Assembly (NCBI GenBank): GCA_016709495.1
Contig: JADJMS010000005.1
Span: forward strand, 83,836 to 147,835
DNA from: Candidatus Dechloromonas phosphorivorans
GTDB taxonomy: Bacteria > Pseudomonadota > Gammaproteobacteria > Burkholderiales > Rhodocyclaceae
DNA length: 64,000 nucleotides
Direction: 5' to 3'
Part shown: in pieces, positions 30,470 through 39,140 of the stretch
Position numbering within the stretch: the first letter of the stretch is position 1
How the letters are laid out: each line of letters opens with the position of its first letter
Position numbers and translations under genes: made by a program
The notes under the pieces: model-generated
Seen by the model: the letters and a program-made list of their open reading frames with translations, nothing else
What the model was told of the DNA's origin: nothing
The model's database searches: none

Positions 30470-31894
30470 TCAGGCGTGATGAGCGACAGGAACATTCACC
30501 GTCACATCCTGAGTCTTGCCACCGGCCATGGTCTTGAACATGTTGTAAGCCATGATCAACATACCGGACAGGAACAGGACACCACCCAGCCAACGGATCG
30601 CCCAGAACGGGTAGGAGCCCTTGACCGACTCAACAAAGCTGTAAGCCAGCGTACCGTCAGCATTGACTGCGCGCCACATCAAGCCCTGCATCACACCGGC
30701 AATCCACATCGAAGCGATGTAAAGAACGGTGCCGATGGTAGCGATCCAGAAGTGGGTCGTAACCAGCTTGGTGCTATACATTTCGGTCTTGCCGAAGAGC
30801 TTTGGCAGCAGGTAGTAGATGGAGCCGATGGAAACCATGGCAACCCAACCCAAAGCACCAGAGTGCACGTGACCCACAGTCCAGTCCGTGTAATGCGAAA
30901 GCGCATTAACCGTCTTGATTGCCATCATCGGGCCTTCAAACGTAGACATACCGTAGAAAGACAGCGAGGTGATCAGGAACTTCAGGATAGGATCGTCGCG
31001 CAGCTTATGCCAGGCACCCGACAAGGTCATGATGCCGTTGATCATGCCACCCCAGGACGGAGCCAGCAGAATCAGCGAGAAAACCATACCGACAGACTGG
31101 GTCCAGTCAGGCAGCGCGGTGTAGTGCAGGTGGTGCGGACCCGCCCACATGTACGTAAAGATCAGCGCCCAGAAGTGGACCACGGACAAACGATAGGAGT
31201 AAACCGGACGGCCAGCCTGCTTCGGAACGAAGTAGTACATCATGCCCAAGAAGCCCGCAGTCAGGAAGAATCCCACTGCATTGTGTCCGTACCACCACTG
31301 AATCATCGCATCCTGAACACCGGAATAGACTGAGTAAGACTTGGTCAGCGACACAGGAACAGCAGCGCTATTAACCAAGTGCAACAGAGCAACAGCGATG
31401 ATAAATGCACCAAAGAACCAGTTCGCCACATAGATATGGGAAACTGTGCGCTTGGCGATCGTGCCAAAGAAGACCAGCGCGTAAGAAACCCAGACCAGCG
31501 TGATCAGGATATCGATCGGCCACTCAAGTTCGGCATACTCTTTGCTCTGCGTGATACCCAGTGGCAGCGTGATGGCAGCCAACAGGATGACAATTTGCCA
31601 GCCCCAGAATGTAAATGGAACCAGCGGCCCACCCCAAAGACGGGTGTGGCAGGTACGCTGAACGCACCAGTATGAAGTTGCAAACAATGCACAGCCACCA
31701 AACGCAAAAATAACCGCATTGGTATGCAGCGGACGCAGACGGCCAAAGTGCAGGAAGCCAAGATTCAGCTCCGGCCAGACCAACTGAGCCGCAATGATGA
31801 CACCGACCAGCATGCCAACAATGCCCCATATGACGGTCATTACAGCGAATTGCCGTACGACCTTGTCGTTATATGTGGTTTTCGTCACAGACAT
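30470..31894 (-). CDS. ccoN: cbb3 oxidase catalytic subunit CcoN
   Basis: CcoN is the haem-copper catalytic subunit that reduces oxygen with high affinity. It has 474 residues with about twelve membrane helices. Conserved His regions include RPLHTNAVIF (low-spin haem ligand), WWYGHNAVGFFLTAG (copper ligand and cross-linked Tyr area), GPHHLHYTALPDW and WTVGHVHSGALGWV. The frame is intact. It is the first gene of the operon. A FNR-type box lies about 100-115 bases upstream, consistent with induction at low oxygen. Confidence 0.96.
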   Translation of the reverse strand: MSVTKTTYNDKVVRQFAVMTVIWGIVGMLVGVIIAAQLVWPELNLGFLHFGRLRPLHTNAVIFAFGGCALFATSYWCVQRTCHTRLWGGPLVPFTFWGWQIVILLAAITLPLGITQSKEYAELEWPIDILITLVWVSYALVFFGTIAKRTVSHIYVANWFFGAFIIAVALLHLVNSAAVPVSLTKSYSVYSGVQDAMIQWWYGHNAVGFFLTAGFLGMMYYFVPKQAGRPVYSYRLSVVHFWALIFTYMWAGPHHLHYTALPDWTQSVGMVFSLILLAPSWGGMINGIMTLSGAWHKLRDDPILKFLITSLSFYGMSTFEGPMMAIKTVNALSHYTDWTVGHVHSGALGWVAMVSIGSIYYLLPKLFGKTEMYSTKLVTTHFWIATIGTVLYIASMWIAGVMQGLMWRAVNADGTLAYSFVESVKGSYPFWAIRWLGGVLFLSGMLIMAYNMFKTMAGGKTQDVTVNVPVAHHA

Positions 31895-31993
31895 GAACCC
31901 ACCTCTCGTTAATGAAAAAGACTGGATACCCCCCTCCCTGAAACCAAGGGCGGCACATAGATGCGGATGTTATTGTAGTTCACGCAAGAGCTT

Positions 31994-32007
31994 TTGACAT
32001 AGATCAA
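31994..32007 (-). promoter_or_regulatory. FNR/ANR-type box upstream of ccoN
   Basis: TTGACATAGATCAA differs from the FNR consensus TTGAT-N4-ATCAA at one position. A -10-like TAACAT is centred about 32 bases downstream on the minus strand, the class II spacing. The rest of the 31895-32187 gap holds the ccoS terminator and no gene that I can support. Confidence 0.75.
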
Positions 32008-32074
32008 CCTACCGAATATCTAGGTCAAAATATTCACAAAGTTGTAGCGTTAGACACAAACATAAAACGTGGAC

Positions 32075-32101
32075 AAAAAAAGGGTGCGTCTCAACGCACC
32101 C
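32075..32101 (-). terminator. Terminator after ccoI-ccoS
   Basis: Hairpin GGGTGCGT with ACGCACCC (four-base loop), followed on the minus strand by seven T. It lies about 90 bases downstream of the ccoS stop and upstream of the ccoN promoter region. Confidence 0.8.
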
Positions 32102-32187
32102 CAACCCCAACAGAGAACTTTTGCGCAGCTTTCGCTTTGCCTGAGACAGATATTGCCTGCGATCTCCTGGAAGCATGTTGACGCAAG

Positions 32188-32379
32188 TCAAACTTTTTCA
32201 GAATTTGTCTTTTCCTGAGGTTTTATTTCGGGCGTCAACTGGTCATCGTCCATCAGTATGCGAAAACCCGGCCCTTCAAGATCATCAAACTGACCACTGC
32301 GTACTGACCACCAAAAAACCAGCGCAATCAGGAAGACCAGCACGACCGACACGGGGATCAGCAAATAAATACTTTCCAT
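32188..32379 (-). CDS. ccoS: cbb3 oxidase assembly protein CcoS
   Basis: CcoS is a small membrane protein needed for cofactor insertion into cbb3 oxidase. The 63 residues start MESIYLLIPVSVVLVFL, with one membrane helix followed by FWWSVRSGQFDDLEGPG, the family signature. The ATG at 32379 overlaps the ccoI stop by one base (TGATG), so the pair is coupled. Longer upstream readings of this frame lie inside ccoI and are not used. Confidence 0.93.
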   Translation of the reverse strand: MESIYLLIPVSVVLVFLIALVFWWSVRSGQFDDLEGPGFRILMDDDQLTPEIKPQEKTNSEKV

Positions 32380-34817
32380 CAGTCTTTCTCCACACGCTGT
32401 ATGCGCAGCGAGTTCAGGACAACCAGCAAGGAACTGGCTGACATGCCAATACCGGCCAACCACGGAGGAACAAGACCGGCGATGGCGAGCGGTAGCGCAA
32501 CAAAATTATAGGCGAATGACCACCACAGGTTTTGCCGGATAACCATTAGCGTGCGCGTCGCACGCCGCAAACCCCAGCGCAGATGATCCAGATTTTCCGA
32601 AAGCAGCACAAAATCCGATTGCGTCCGCGCCAGTTGCGCGCCGCCACCCATGGCAACCGAAACCTGAGCCTGGGCAAGCACCGGCGCATCATTGACACCG
32701 TCGCCAATCATCGCCACGACGGCACCTTCATTTTGCAACCCGGTGACACAATCATGCTTGCCTTGCGGCGTCACCCCAGCGCGCACATCATCAATACCCA
32801 ATGCCGTGGCAATACGTTGTGCAACCGCCGTGGCGTCACCGCTGAGCAGAATCACATGCCGACCGAGCGCCTTTAGCTCCTTGATCAGCGGGAAAGCCTC
32901 TGGTCGCAGTTCGTCACCAATGCGAAACAGGGCCAGGCAACCCAGAGCATCTGCCAGCACAACGACCGTATCACCGCTTTCTAGCCAGTCAAGCCGCGAT
33001 TCGGGCAATCTCTTGCCGCTGAGTTTCAGCGCATAGGCCGGGCGACCGATGCGATAAAGCCGGCCATCAATTTCAGCCTCAATCCCTTGCCCCGCCTCCG
33101 CCTGCACACGCTGAGCCAGGGGCAATTCGCCGCCCACCTCACGACGCAAAGCAGCTGCAACCGGGTGCTCGGAAGACTGCTCAAGCGCCGCTGCAATTTT
33201 CAAACACTCAACTTTTGCTGTATCCCCGCAAACCCACACTTCCAGCAGATGCATTTTGCCGGTCGTCAAAGTACCTGTTTTATCAAATACGAAGTGCGTG
33301 GCGCGGGCGAGCGTTTCAATGGCGTGACCACGCGTGACCAACAAACCATCCTTGGCCAGCGCACCACCTGCGATCGTCAGCGCAATTGGCGTCGCCAGCG
33401 AAAGCGCGCAAGGACACGTGACTACCAACACCGAAACCGTAATCCAAAGCGCTTTTGATGGATCGACCAGATACCAAGCTATTGCCACTGCAATCGCCAC
33501 AAAAAGTAGCGCAGCAACAAAGTAACTGGCAATACGATCTGCCATTTCGACAATGCGCGGTTTTTCGGCGGCAGCGCGCTCCATTAAATGAATAATGGCC
33601 GACAAGCGCGTTCCCTCGCCCACCTGTTCAATCTGCACGACCAACGGGCTTTCGGCATTGATCGAGCCGCCCGTCACGAAATCGCCCGGCACTTTGGAAA
33701 CCGGCTTGCTTTCGCCGGTAAGCAAGGCTTCATTGGCGCAACTGACCCCCTCAATCACCCGACCATCCGCCGGCACAATATCACCAGGGCGAACCAGCAC
33801 CCGGTCTCCAGGTAGCAGATCTGCAACCACACACTGTAAAGTGTTACGGTCAACGGGAAAATTGGGCAATTTTTGTGCGAAGGCTGGCAGCAGTTTTGCC
33901 AGCGCCTCGGTAACGCTAACCGCCTTCTGGCGGGCAGTCATCTCCAGATAGCGACCACCGAGCAGGAAGAAAACGAACATCGAGACCGAATCAAAATAAA
34001 CATCTCCCTCGTGCGTGAAGGTCGCCCAGCAGCTCGCCAGAAAAGCGGCGCCAACACCCAGCGCAACCGGAACATCCATGCCCACACGACGCAATTTAAG
34101 ATCGCGCCAGGCGCTGCGAAAAAATGGCGCCGAAGAATAAAAAACTACTGGCAAAGTCAGCAACAAACTGGCCCAGCGCATCAAACTTTCAATATCCGCC
34201 GTCATGTCGCCATTGGCGATATACACCGGGTAGGCGTACATCATCACCTGCATCATGCCAAAACCGGCAACCCACACACGCCACAAAGCTTCGCGCCGCT
34301 CCTTCTTGGAGATTTCCTCGTTTTTGGCCGGATCGTAAGGGTAAGCGCGATAACCAATGGCGGCAACCGCGCCGAGAATATCGGAAAGCTTTATCTTCGA
34401 CTCATCCCAGCGCACGCGGGCACGGCGGGTGGCGTAATTGATATCTACCGCTGTCACACCCGGCAATTTACCGATGTGCTTTTCATTGAGCCAGATACAG
34501 GCCGAGCAGGTGATACCTTCCAGCAACAAGGAAGCCTCGCGCTCGGTTTCACCCAGCGCCTTGACAAAACTTTTCTGGAAATCGACGTGATCAAACATGG
34601 CCAGCTGATCGAGAATCGCCGGCATTGCCTCGCGTTGAGATTCCGGCAAAGCATCACGACTGCGGTAATAATCGTCCAACCCGTTATCCACAATCGACTG
34701 CGCAACCGCCTGACAACCATAACAACACATAGCCCGCGCCTCGCCAGCGATCTTTACTTGCAGATCGAGATCATCAGCGACGGGGAGGCCGCAATGGTAG
34801 CAGTGGGCTTGGGACAT
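32379..34817 (-). CDS. ccoI: Copper P-type ATPase for cbb3 assembly (CcoI/FixI)
   Basis: CcoI moves copper across the inner membrane for cbb3 assembly. The 812-residue protein has an N-terminal cysteine region (CYHCG; CCYGCQ), a metal-binding CSAC at residues 104-107, the actuator TGES near 367-370, the metal-transport CPC at 468-470 and the phosphorylation motif DKTGT near 512-516. The hinge GDGVNDAPVLAQ follows, then two C-terminal helices. The frame is unbroken. It overlaps ccoS. The start lies about 58 bases from the convergent end of the SDR gene's terminator, so its promoter must be in or near that short gap or upstream through the SDR gene. Confidence 0.95.
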   Translation of the reverse strand: MSQAHCYHCGLPVADDLDLQVKIAGEARAMCCYGCQAVAQSIVDNGLDDYYRSRDALPESQREAMPAILDQLAMFDHVDFQKSFVKALGETEREASLLLEGITCSACIWLNEKHIGKLPGVTAVDINYATRRARVRWDESKIKLSDILGAVAAIGYRAYPYDPAKNEEISKKERREALWRVWVAGFGMMQVMMYAYPVYIANGDMTADIESLMRWASLLLTLPVVFYSSAPFFRSAWRDLKLRRVGMDVPVALGVGAAFLASCWATFTHEGDVYFDSVSMFVFFLLGGRYLEMTARQKAVSVTEALAKLLPAFAQKLPNFPVDRNTLQCVVADLLPGDRVLVRPGDIVPADGRVIEGVSCANEALLTGESKPVSKVPGDFVTGGSINAESPLVVQIEQVGEGTRLSAIIHLMERAAAEKPRIVEMADRIASYFVAALLFVAIAVAIAWYLVDPSKALWITVSVLVVTCPCALSLATPIALTIAGGALAKDGLLVTRGHAIETLARATHFVFDKTGTLTTGKMHLLEVWVCGDTAKVECLKIAAALEQSSEHPVAAALRREVGGELPLAQRVQAEAGQGIEAEIDGRLYRIGRPAYALKLSGKRLPESRLDWLESGDTVVVLADALGCLALFRIGDELRPEAFPLIKELKALGRHVILLSGDATAVAQRIATALGIDDVRAGVTPQGKHDCVTGLQNEGAVVAMIGDGVNDAPVLAQAQVSVAMGGGAQLARTQSDFVLLSENLDHLRWGLRRATRTLMVIRQNLWWSFAYNFVALPLAIAGLVPPWLAGIGMSASSLLVVLNSLRIQRVEKD

Positions 34818-34823
34818 GCAATT

Positions 34824-34846
34824 AAAAAGGCGCCGAAGCGCCTTTT
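34824..34846 (-). terminator. Terminator between SDR gene and ccoI
   Basis: AAAAAGGCGC-CGAA-GCGCCTTTTT hairpin with a GNRA-type loop, symmetric and able to work on either strand. It follows the SDR stop at 34875 by about 30 bases and ends that message upstream of ccoI. Confidence 0.8.
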
Positions 34847-34874
34847 TGGGTGATTGGCAACTTTGAAGTATAGT

Positions 34875-35642
34875 TTATTTGGCACCCATTCGGATGGCCC
34901 CGTCGAGACGGATTACCTCTCCATTGAGGTAAGCATTTTCGACTATGTGCCTGACCAAACCGGCAAATTCCGCCGGCTTGCCCATGCGTGATGGGAATGG
35001 CACCATCTTACCCAAGGATTCCTGAACCTCAGCCGGCATACCCAGCAACATCGGCGTTTCCATAATTCCCGGCGCAATCGTTACGACCCGAATACCACTG
35101 CGCGCCAGCTCACGCGCCACTGGCAAAGTCAGCGCAACAATGCCACCCTTTGAGGCCGCATACGCCGCCTGCCCAAGCTGGCCATCAAATGCCGCAACCG
35201 ACGCAGTGTTGACGATCACGCCACGCTCGCCACCCGCATCCGGCTCGCCCTTTTGCATCGCTTCGGCAGCCAGACGAATCATATTGAAGGTGCCAACCAG
35301 ATTGATATTGATCGTCTTGGCAAAACTTTCCAGCCGATGCGGCCCTTCCTTGCCAACAACTTTCTCAGCCGGCGCAACACCTGCACAATTGACCAGTCCC
35401 TGCAAACCACCAAAGACAGAAATAGCTGTCTGAATTGCGTTGACCGCAGACGCCTCATTCACCACGTCCGTTTCAATAAATCGCGCCTTGGCACCCAGCT
35501 CTGCCGCCAGTTTCTCACCTGCTTCGCGGTTCAGGTCAGCCAGAACCACCGAAGCCCCTGCCTCAACCAAAGCCCGTGCCGTCGCCGCCCCCAAACCAGA
35601 ACCACCACCAGTCACAACAAAAACCTTGTCCTTTACCTGCAT
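34875..35642 (-). CDS. Short-chain dehydrogenase, 3-hydroxyacyl-CoA dehydrogenase type II-like
   Basis: An NAD(P)-dependent SDR of 255 residues. The cofactor motif TGGGSGLG is at about residues 11-18, NCAG at about 88, and the catalytic Ser-Tyr-Lys set is NTASVAAFDG followed by YAASK. The long insert after NCAGVAPAEK and the ending EVIRLDGAIRMGAK resemble 3-hydroxyacyl-CoA dehydrogenase type II (HSD17B10-like) enzymes of fatty-acid or branched-chain amino-acid oxidation. The substrate is inferred. It is monocistronic, bounded by a terminator downstream and the tRNA promoter region upstream. Confidence 0.88.
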   Translation of the reverse strand: MQVKDKVFVVTGGGSGLGAATARALVEAGASVVLADLNREAGEKLAAELGAKARFIETDVVNEASAVNAIQTAISVFGGLQGLVNCAGVAPAEKVVGKEGPHRLESFAKTININLVGTFNMIRLAAEAMQKGEPDAGGERGVIVNTASVAAFDGQLGQAAYAASKGGIVALTLPVARELARSGIRVVTIAPGIMETPMLLGMPAEVQESLGKMVPFPSRMGKPAEFAGLVRHIVENAYLNGEVIRLDGAIRMGAK

Positions 35643-35748
35643 CGCTGCTCTCCTTTTTTATATTGTTTAGCCACACTCCAGACGGTACCGTATGGAACAT
35701 TCAGCATAATAACCCGCAACCCGCGAGCAGAGAAAGCACCGCCAAAAG

Positions 35749-35778
35749 TTGCCATATCAGATCAAGACAATGTAGAAT
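35749..35778 (+). promoter_or_regulatory. Sigma-70-type promoter of tRNA-Thr
   Basis: TTGCCA (-35, 35749-35754) and TAGAAT (-10, 35773-35778) are 18 bases apart and end 15 bases before the mature tRNA 5' end. Confidence 0.6.
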
Positions 35779-35792
35779 CTCGCCCCTTGGAC

Positions 35793-35868
35793 GCCGATGT
35801 AGCTCAGTTGGTAGAGCAGCGCATTCGTAATGCGAAGGTCGTCAGTTCGATTCCGATCATCGGCACCA
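35793..35868 (+). tRNA. tRNA-Thr (anticodon CGU)
   Basis: 76 bases with encoded CCA. The acceptor stem pairs GCCGATG with CATCGGC, the D arm is GCTC..GAGC with AGTTGGTAGA, and the anticodon loop TTCGTAA carries CGT. The T loop is TTCGATT. The sequence closely resembles the E. coli CGU threonine tRNA. A terminator follows seven bases downstream. Confidence 0.97.
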
Positions 35869-35874
35869 AACTAG

Positions 35875-35908
35875 AAAAGCCCATCCTCGCCGATGGGCTT
35901 TTTCTTTT
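35875..35908 (+). terminator. Terminator after tRNA-Thr
   Basis: GCCCATC, a six-base loop, GATGGGC and then a T-rich tract (TTTTTCTTTT) directly after the tRNA on the plus strand. Confidence 0.85.
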
Positions 35909-35977
35909 ACGACAAGCCTTTTCTGCCCAAGGCGTAAAATCCGTATCTCTGCCTTTTCCACACATTGCTGAACGCCC

Positions 35978-37525
35978 ATGAATCTACTCCGCGCACTGGC
36001 AACTGTCAGTGGCATGACCTTACTTTCACGCATACTTGGTTTTGTCCGCGATTTTGTGATCGCGCGTAGCTTTGGTGCAGGGTTGGCAACCGATGCGTTT
36101 TTTGTCGCTTTCAAATTACCCAATCTTTTGCGCAGGATGTTTGCCGAAGGCGCCTTTTCGCAAGCCTTTGTGCCCATCCTTGGCGAATACAAAAACAAAC
36201 GTGGCGACGTTGAAACGCTGGCCTTGATAGACCACGTCACCAGCATCCTTTCAATGATTTTGTTTGCGGTCACGGCGATAGGCATTGCCGCCGCCCCGAT
36301 TCTGGTCTGGGTTTCCGCCCCAGGTTTTGCGGCGGACATGGGCAAATTCGAACTCACCGTCGCGCTAACCCGGATCACCTTTCCCTACATTCTCTTCATG
36401 TCGCTAGTCGCTCTTTCCGGCGGCATTCTCAATACTTGGAGTAAATTTGCGCTGCCCGCCTTCACTCCGGTTTTGCTCAACATTGCCTTCATCGGCATGG
36501 CCCTGTTTACCACGCCCTATTTTGATCCGCCGGTGCTGGCGCTAGGCTGGGCCGTGTTTCTAGGTGGCGCGTTGCAACTGGCGATCCAGATTCCGGCGCT
36601 AAAACGCATCGCCATGTTGCCCCGGCCATCGCTCAACTGGCGCGCAGCCTGGGCCGACCCAGGTGTGCGGCGAATTCTAAAACTGATGGGCCCGGCGCTG
36701 ATCGGCGTTTCGGTGTCGCAAATCAGCCTGCTGATCAATACCATTTTTGCCTCATTCCTCAAAACCGGCAGCGTTTCATGGCTTTACTACGCGGACCGTC
36801 TGATGGAATTCCCCTCCGGCATGTTGGGTGTGGCGCTCGGCACCATTTTGCTGCCTTCGCTGGCCAAGTACCACGCCAGCGAAAACCACGACGAATACTC
36901 CAAATTACTCGATTGGGGTCTGCGCCTAACCCTCTTGCTCGCCGCCCCTGCCGCACTGGCGCTGGCCTTGCTCGCCATTCCGCTAATCACTACGCTGTTC
37001 TACCACGGCGCTTTCAGTACCAATGACGTTTTCCAGACGTGAAGCGCGCTGGCGGCTTACAGCGTCGGACTGACCGGGATGATTCTGGTCAAAGTGCTCG
37101 CCCCCGGCTTCTATGCCCGGCAAAACATACGCACTCCGGTCAAGATCGCCCTCGTTTCACTGGTTGCCACACAAGCCATGAACCTCGCCTTTATCGGCTG
37201 GCTGCAACACGCCGGGTTGGCCTTGTCAATTGGCCTGGCCGCCTGCCTTAATGCCGGCCTGCTTTATCGCGGACTACGCCAGCACGGCGTTTATCAGCCA
37301 CTAACCGGCTGGGGTATTTTCTCTTTCAAACTACTTATCGCCATGCTGGTTATGGCGGCAGCCCTCTGGTTTGGTAGCGGCAGCGAAAGCACTTGGTTCA
37401 CATTCTCACTACTCGAAAGAGTTGCCCGGCTGACCTTGCTGGTTGCACTTGGCGCCGGCATCTATTTCGTTACACTATGGATTCTTGGCTTTCGCGTTCG
37501 CGATTTCAAACGGCGCGCAGCTTGA
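35978..37525 (+). CDS. murJ: Lipid II flippase MurJ with in-frame TGA
   Basis: MurJ flips lipid II across the inner membrane for peptidoglycan synthesis. The first 354 codons match MurJ (MNLLRALATVSGMTLLSRIL, FAEGAFSQAFVPIL, LLINTIFASFL). A TGA at 37040-37042 interrupts the frame. Translation in the same frame then continues SALAAYSVGLTGMILVK and on through the last membrane helices to the stop at 37525. A single substitution (for example CGA or TGG to TGA) explains it. Because MurJ is normally essential, a sequence error or very recent mutation is more likely than real loss. Full length would be about 515 residues. Confidence 0.9.
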
Positions 37526-37543
37526 CCTTTGGAGGATCAGCAA

Positions 37544-38169
37544 ATGATATTGACCAGCACCAGCTTTGCCGACGGACAGCCCCTCCCCGGCGAACTCGCC
37601 TTCTGCATCCCCGACCCAGTCCAACACGTTTGCCTGGGCGGCAACCGTAACCCGCAGCTCGCCTGGAGCGATGCCCCGGCTGACACCAAGTCCTTTGCCG
37701 TGATATGCCATGACCCCGACGTACCGAGCAAGGGTGATGACGTTAATCAGGAAGGGAGAACCGTACCCGCCAGCCTGCCGCGCGTTGATTTTTTCCATTG
37801 GGTGCTGATTGACCTGCCTGTTACGGTCAACACCATAAATGAGGCAGAATTTTCAAGCGATGTCACGCCGCGTGGCAAACCCGGTCCACAGTCCACGCCC
37901 CCCGCACAACAAGGAATCAACAATTACACTGACTGGTTTGCTGGTGATCATGACATGAACGGCGATTACTACGGTTACGATGGCCCCTGCCCACCGTGGA
38001 ACGATGAAATCATGCACCATTACGTTTTTACGGTTTATGCGCTGGATATAGAGAAACTACCCTCTGCGGCAAATTCGGCGGGCCGGAAGTTCGCGATGCG
38101 CTGGCAGGCCACATTCTGGCTGAAGCCAAAATTACTGGCACCTACACGCTCAACCCTGCTTTGCTCTAA
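37544..38169 (+). CDS. YbhB/YbcL-family (Raf-kinase-inhibitor/PEBP-like) protein (frameshifted end)
   Basis: A PEBP-fold protein. Signatures include SPQL-like NPQLAWSDAP, CHDPDVPS and GINNYTDWF with GYDGPCPPWNDE, the ligand-pocket region, then HHYVFTVYALD. The biochemical role of bacterial members is unclear. The frame breaks at 38060-38062, where one missing C restores LPLCGKFGGPEVRDALAG, and the protein ends LNPALL at 38169. I chose the ATG at 37544, eight bases after GGAGG. The gene follows murJ by 18 bases. A bidirectional terminator follows. Confidence 0.88.
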
Positions 38170-38183
38170 ATCGCAATTCGTAA

Positions 38184-38216
38184 AAAAAGGCCGCTCCGTG
38201 AGGATGCGGCCTTTAA
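38184..38216. terminator. Bidirectional terminator between convergent genes
   Basis: AAAGGCCGC and GCGGCCTTT around an 11-base loop, with A/T tracts on both sides. It serves the YbhB-like gene (plus) and the solute-binding protein gene (minus). Confidence 0.8.
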
Positions 38217-38234
38217 TTTTGACAAAAATTTCGC

Positions 38235-39140
38235 TTAGTTAACCGATTTGTCGTTCGGGTTCGCGTAAGCCGCCTTGTTCAACGGCGACATTGGGTAATT
38301 CAAATTACGATCATTGGGCGGGATTGGACTCATGAACCAGGCGTTATAGATTTTTTCAATCTGTCCGGATTTCATCAGGCCAATCAACACCTCATCAACC
38401 AGTTGCTTGAATTGCGGGTCATCCTTGGGCAGGATAAGCCCGTAAGGCTCACTCGAATAAGCCTCATCAAGAAGCACGTAATTCTCAGGACTCTCAGACT
38501 GCGCACGCAAACCAATCAAAATTGCATCGTCAGCCACAAAAATGTCAGCCTCCCCTTGAACCAGCGCATCCATCGCTCGCTCATTATTCCGCCGCGCCAA
38601 ACTGCGAACCGAGACGTTACGCGTCATTGACGCCTGCTTGATCAAGCGATCAGACGTCGTACCTGTTGCGGAAACAACCCGCTTATTGGCTAGATCCTTG
38701 AGCGATTTACCTGCCAAGGCGACCGGCACCATCGCTTTTACCTCGGAAACAAAGAAGGTGATCGAGAACGCAACCTGCTGCGAGCGGCCAACCGTGTTGG
38801 TCGTCGTGCCACATTCCATATCCGCCATACCCGTTTTGACCATCATGATCCGGGAATTAGGCGTCATTGGAACCGGTTGCACTGCCAATTTTTTACCCAG
38901 TTTCTCTTCGATCGCCTTAATCACATGACGACAAATTTCAACACTGAAGCCGTCCGGCTCATTTTGGCCAGCGGGTAAATATGAAAAAGGGACAGAAGCT
39001 TCGCGATGCCCGAGAAAGACCATGCCGCGCTCAGAAATCCTATCCAGCGTCGGGCCCAAACTGTCAGCACTTGCCGTCAAGGCCGTCGTTGCAAGCGCAG
39101 CAATAACCAGCGTGCGAATCAAAAAATGACGGAGCTTCAT
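38235..39140 (-). CDS. Periplasmic amino-acid-type solute-binding protein (GltI-like)
   Basis: Starts MKLRHFLIRTLVIAALATT with a signal peptide cut near TASADS. The family-3 solute-binding core follows: GMVFLGHREASVPFSYLP, DGFSVEICRHVI, DMECGTTTNTVGR and EPYGLILPKDDPQF. This resembles glutamate/aspartate binding proteins. No permease or ATPase of an uptake system is nearby. The start overlaps the stop of the upstream TolC-like gene by four bases (ATGA), so the two are translationally coupled. That suggests a role linked to the secretion or adhesin locus, perhaps as a sensor; this is inference. Confidence 0.85.
   Translation of the reverse strand: MKLRHFLIRTLVIAALATTALTASADSLGPTLDRISERGMVFLGHREASVPFSYLPAGQNEPDGFSVEICRHVIKAIEEKLGKKLAVQPVPMTPNSRIMMVKTGMADMECGTTTNTVGRSQQVAFSITFFVSEVKAMVPVALAGKSLKDLANKRVVSATGTTSDRLIKQASMTRNVSVRSLARRNNERAMDALVQGEADIFVADDAILIGLRAQSESPENYVLLDEAYSSEPYGLILPKDDPQFKQLVDEVLIGLMKSGQIEKIYNAWFMSPIPPNDRNLNYPMSPLNKAAYANPNDKSVN

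Noticed and set aside
35978..37525. TGA read-through or recoding as a genome-wide codon change
   Set aside because: Many intact genes in the window (for example motA, ccoI, cheA) end in TGA, so TGA is a normal stop here.
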